Shown here: positions 6,367 through 7,818 of the stretch, one piece after another
Position numbering within the stretch: the stretch's first letter is position 1
How the letters are laid out: the number at the start of each line of letters is the position of its first letter
NCBI GenBank assembly: GCA_018828205.1
Contig: JAHJWA010000138.1
Coordinates: 1-7,818 of the forward strand
Direction: 5' to 3'
Origin: Alphaproteobacteria bacterium
GTDB lineage: Bacteria > Pseudomonadota > Alphaproteobacteria > Sphingomonadales > Sphingomonadaceae
DNA: 7,818 nucleotides
The notes under the pieces: generated by a model
The model's database searches: none
The model's input: the letters and a program-made list of their open reading frames with translations, nothing else
What the model was told of the DNA's origin: nothing
Program-made: the position numbers and the translations under genes

Positions 6367-6401
6367 GGGTTACGGCAGGAATCGTTAACCGATTGCAACC
6401 C
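6367..6401 (-). other. Nested imperfect inverted repeat just after uvrB
   Basis: Between the uvrB stop and lipoprotein B, AATCG (6380-6384) pairs with CGATT (6390-6394) around TTAAC, and an outer GGGTT (6367-6371) pairs with AACCC (6397-6401) with unequal internal loops of 8 and 2 bases. It begins directly after the uvrB stop codon in the direction of transcription. There is no run of T after it, so a classical Rho-independent terminator is not supported; it could be an operator, an mRNA 3'-end hairpin, or chance. Confidence 0.3.
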
Positions 6402-7818
6402 CTACGGCTTTCCGCCCATCTTCTTGTAGCTGGTCTTGCCATAGCGCATCTTGCGGGTGCCCGGCTTGCCCTCGTTCGAGCGGCCGACCTGCGGCGCCTT
6501 CTTCTCGCCATCGGGCAGGCCGAGTTCGTCGTTCTCGAGCCGGCGGATCTCGTCGCGCAGCCGTCCGGCCTCCTCGAACTCCAGATTGGCGGCGGCGTTG
6601 CGCATCCGCTTCTCGAGATCCTCGATATAGCCGCGCAGATTGTGACCGACGAGATTGTTGACCGCGGGGTCGCCGGTGTCGACCGTCACCCCGTCCTGCG
6701 CCGCGCTGTGCGCGACGATATCGGCGATGTCGCGCTTGATCGTGGTCGGGGTGATGCCGTGTTCGGCGTTGTACTCGCGCTGCTTCTCGCGGCGGCGATC
6801 GGTTTCGGCGATCGCGCGCTCCATCGAGCCGGTGATCCGGTCGGCGTAGAGGATGACGCGGCCATCCACGTTGCGCGCGGCGCGGCCGATGGTCTGGATC
6901 AGCGAGGTTTCCGAACGCAGGAAACCTTCCTTGTCGGCATCGAGGATCGCCACCAGCCCGCATTCGGGAATGTCGAGCCCCTCGCGCAGCAGGTTGATCC
7001 CGATCAGCACGTCGTAGACCCCAAGGCGCAGGTCGCGGATCAGCTCGATCCGTTCCAGCGTCTCGACGTCGGAATGCATGTAGCGCACCCGCACGCCCTG
7101 TTCGTGCATGAACTCGGTGAGGTCCTCGGCCATCCGCTTGGTCAAGGTGGTGACCAGCGTGCGATAGCCCTGTTTCGCGGTCTTGAGACACTGGTCGATG
7201 CAGTCCTGGACCTGGTCCTCGACCGGGCGGATCTCGACCGGGGGATCGATCAACCCGGTGGGGCGGATCACCTGTTCGGCAAAGACGCCGCCGGTCTGCT
7301 CCATCTCCCAGCTGCCCGGGGTGGCCGAGACCGCGACGGTCTGCGGGCGCATCGCGTCCCATTCGTTGAAGCGCAAGGGGCGGTTGTCGATGCAGCTCGG
7401 CAGGCGGAAGCCGAATTCGGCCAGCGTGATCTTGCGCCGGTGATCGCCCTTCGACATCGCGCCGATCTGCGGCACCGTCTGGTGGCTCTCGTCGACGAAC
7501 AGCAGCGCGTTCTCGGGGAGGTATTCGAACAGCGTGGGGGGCGGCTCGCCGGGAAGCCGGCCGGTGAGAAAGCGGCTGTAGTTCTCGATCCCGTTGCAAC
7601 TGCCGGTGGCGGCGATCATCTCGAGATCGAAATTGGTCCGCTGCTCGAGCCGCTGCGCTTCCAGCAGGTGCCCCTCGGCGTGCAGTTCCTTGAGCCGCTC
7701 GGTCAGCTCGAAGCGGATCGCCTCGGCGGCCTGCTTCATCGTCGGGCCCGGCGTGACATAGTGCGAATTGGCGTAGACGCGCACCTTCTCGAGGCTCGCT
7801 CCCTTCTTGCCGGTGAGC
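6402..7818 (-). CDS. uvrB: Excinuclease ABC subunit UvrB, 5' end cut off by the window
   Basis: UvrB is the damage-verifying helicase-like subunit of nucleotide excision repair; it is loaded by UvrA and recruits UvrC. The 471 residues present (11 before the GTG at 7784, then 460) cover the C-terminal two thirds of a protein usually near 700 residues; the Walker A loop and the beta-hairpin lie outside. Counting from base 7784, the visible motifs are YANSHYVTPGP at 4-14, Walker B DESH at 98-101, SATPG at 153-157, the helicase motif V region INLLREGLDIPE at 263-274, motif VI QTIGRAARN at 297-305, and the UvrC-contacting UVR domain at about 386-418. A lysine-rich tail (KMRYGKTSYKKMGGKP) ends the protein. 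GTG 7784 encodes an internal valine: the frame is open to the window edge and reads LTGKKGASLEKV just before it. The promoter, and any LexA site, would be outside the window. The two lipoprotein genes follow on the same strand. Confidence 0.97.
   Translation of the reverse strand, partial: LTGKKGASLEKVRVYANSHYVTPGPTMKQAAEAIRFELTERLKELHAEGHLLEAQRLEQRTNFDLEMIAATGSCNGIENYSRFLTGRLPGEPPPTLFEYLPENALLFVDESHQTVPQIGAMSKGDHRRKITLAEFGFRLPSCIDNRPLRFNEWDAMRPQTVAVSATPGSWEMEQTGGVFAEQVIRPTGLIDPPVEIRPVEDQVQDCIDQCLKTAKQGYRTLVTTLTKRMAEDLTEFMHEQGVRVRYMHSDVETLERIELIRDLRLGVYDVLIGINLLREGLDIPECGLVAILDADKEGFLRSETSLIQTIGRAARNVDGRVILYADRITGSMERAIAETDRRREKQREYNAEHGITPTTIKRDIADIVAHSAAQDGVTVDTGDPAVNNLVGHNLRGYIEDLEKRMRNAAANLEFEEAGRLRDEIRRLENDELGLPDGEKKAPQVGRSNEGKPGTRKMRYGKTSYKKMGGKP

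Noticed and set aside
6383..6391. CtrA-like site GTTAACCGA
   Set aside because: It resembles only a half-site and lacks the second TTAA at the required spacing, so a cell-cycle regulator site is not supported.
6385..7599. A 404-codon open frame overlapping uvrB on the same strand
   Set aside because: It is a frame-shifted reading of uvrB, rich in R, with no motif, whereas the uvrB frame carries all the expected helicase motifs.
1..7818. Mobile element, defence island, CRISPR or anti-phage system
   Set aside because: No transposase, integrase, direct repeats, spacer array, nuclease cassette or shift in base composition was seen; the gene content is core metabolism and repair plus two lipoproteins.

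Overview
The window reads as ordinary chromosome of a high-GC alphaproteobacterium, most likely a sphingomonad such as the Erythrobacteraceae. This rests on the strong G/C bias at third codon positions, a short mitofilin-like protein behind hemC-hemD, a UbiH/Coq6-type monooxygenase of alphaproteobacterial style, and the UvrB type. The taxon is an inference from gene content, not from a marker gene. Coding density is very high, and no gene-free stretch is longer than about 90 bases.

Layout. Bases 1-1853 (+ strand) hold the 3' end of hemC (porphobilinogen deaminase), then hemD (uroporphyrinogen-III synthase) starting on a GTG that overlaps the hemC stop, then a one-pass membrane protein with a coiled coil and a mitofilin (Mic60)-like C-terminal domain. 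This third gene sits where hemX sits in enterobacterial hem operons. Bases 1863-3095 (- strand) encode a UbiH/UbiF/Coq6-family FAD hydroxylase for ubiquinone synthesis, convergent with the hem cluster. A 70-bp divergent spacer separates it from a 672-residue DsbD/ScsB-type thiol:disulfide reductase on the + strand (3166-5184). Bases 5150-7818 (- strand) hold, in transcription order, the C-terminal two thirds of uvrB (truncated by the window edge) and two small lipoprotein genes. The last of these runs 35 bp into the 3' end of dsbD from the opposite strand.

The known genes serve tetrapyrrole synthesis, quinone synthesis, export of reducing power to the periplasm and nucleotide excision repair. 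There is no sign of a mobile element, CRISPR array, phage, or tRNA/rRNA gene.

The least explained part is the pair of lipoproteins. Neither has a function I can name. Their mature domains share the blocks IYG-x11-C, W-x-G and DPAL followed by C, with identical spacing inside each block, so they look like diverged tandem paralogues. Each keeps one likely disulfide and they lie beside a periplasmic disulfide reductase. The second point of interest is the Mic60-like gene in the heme operon.
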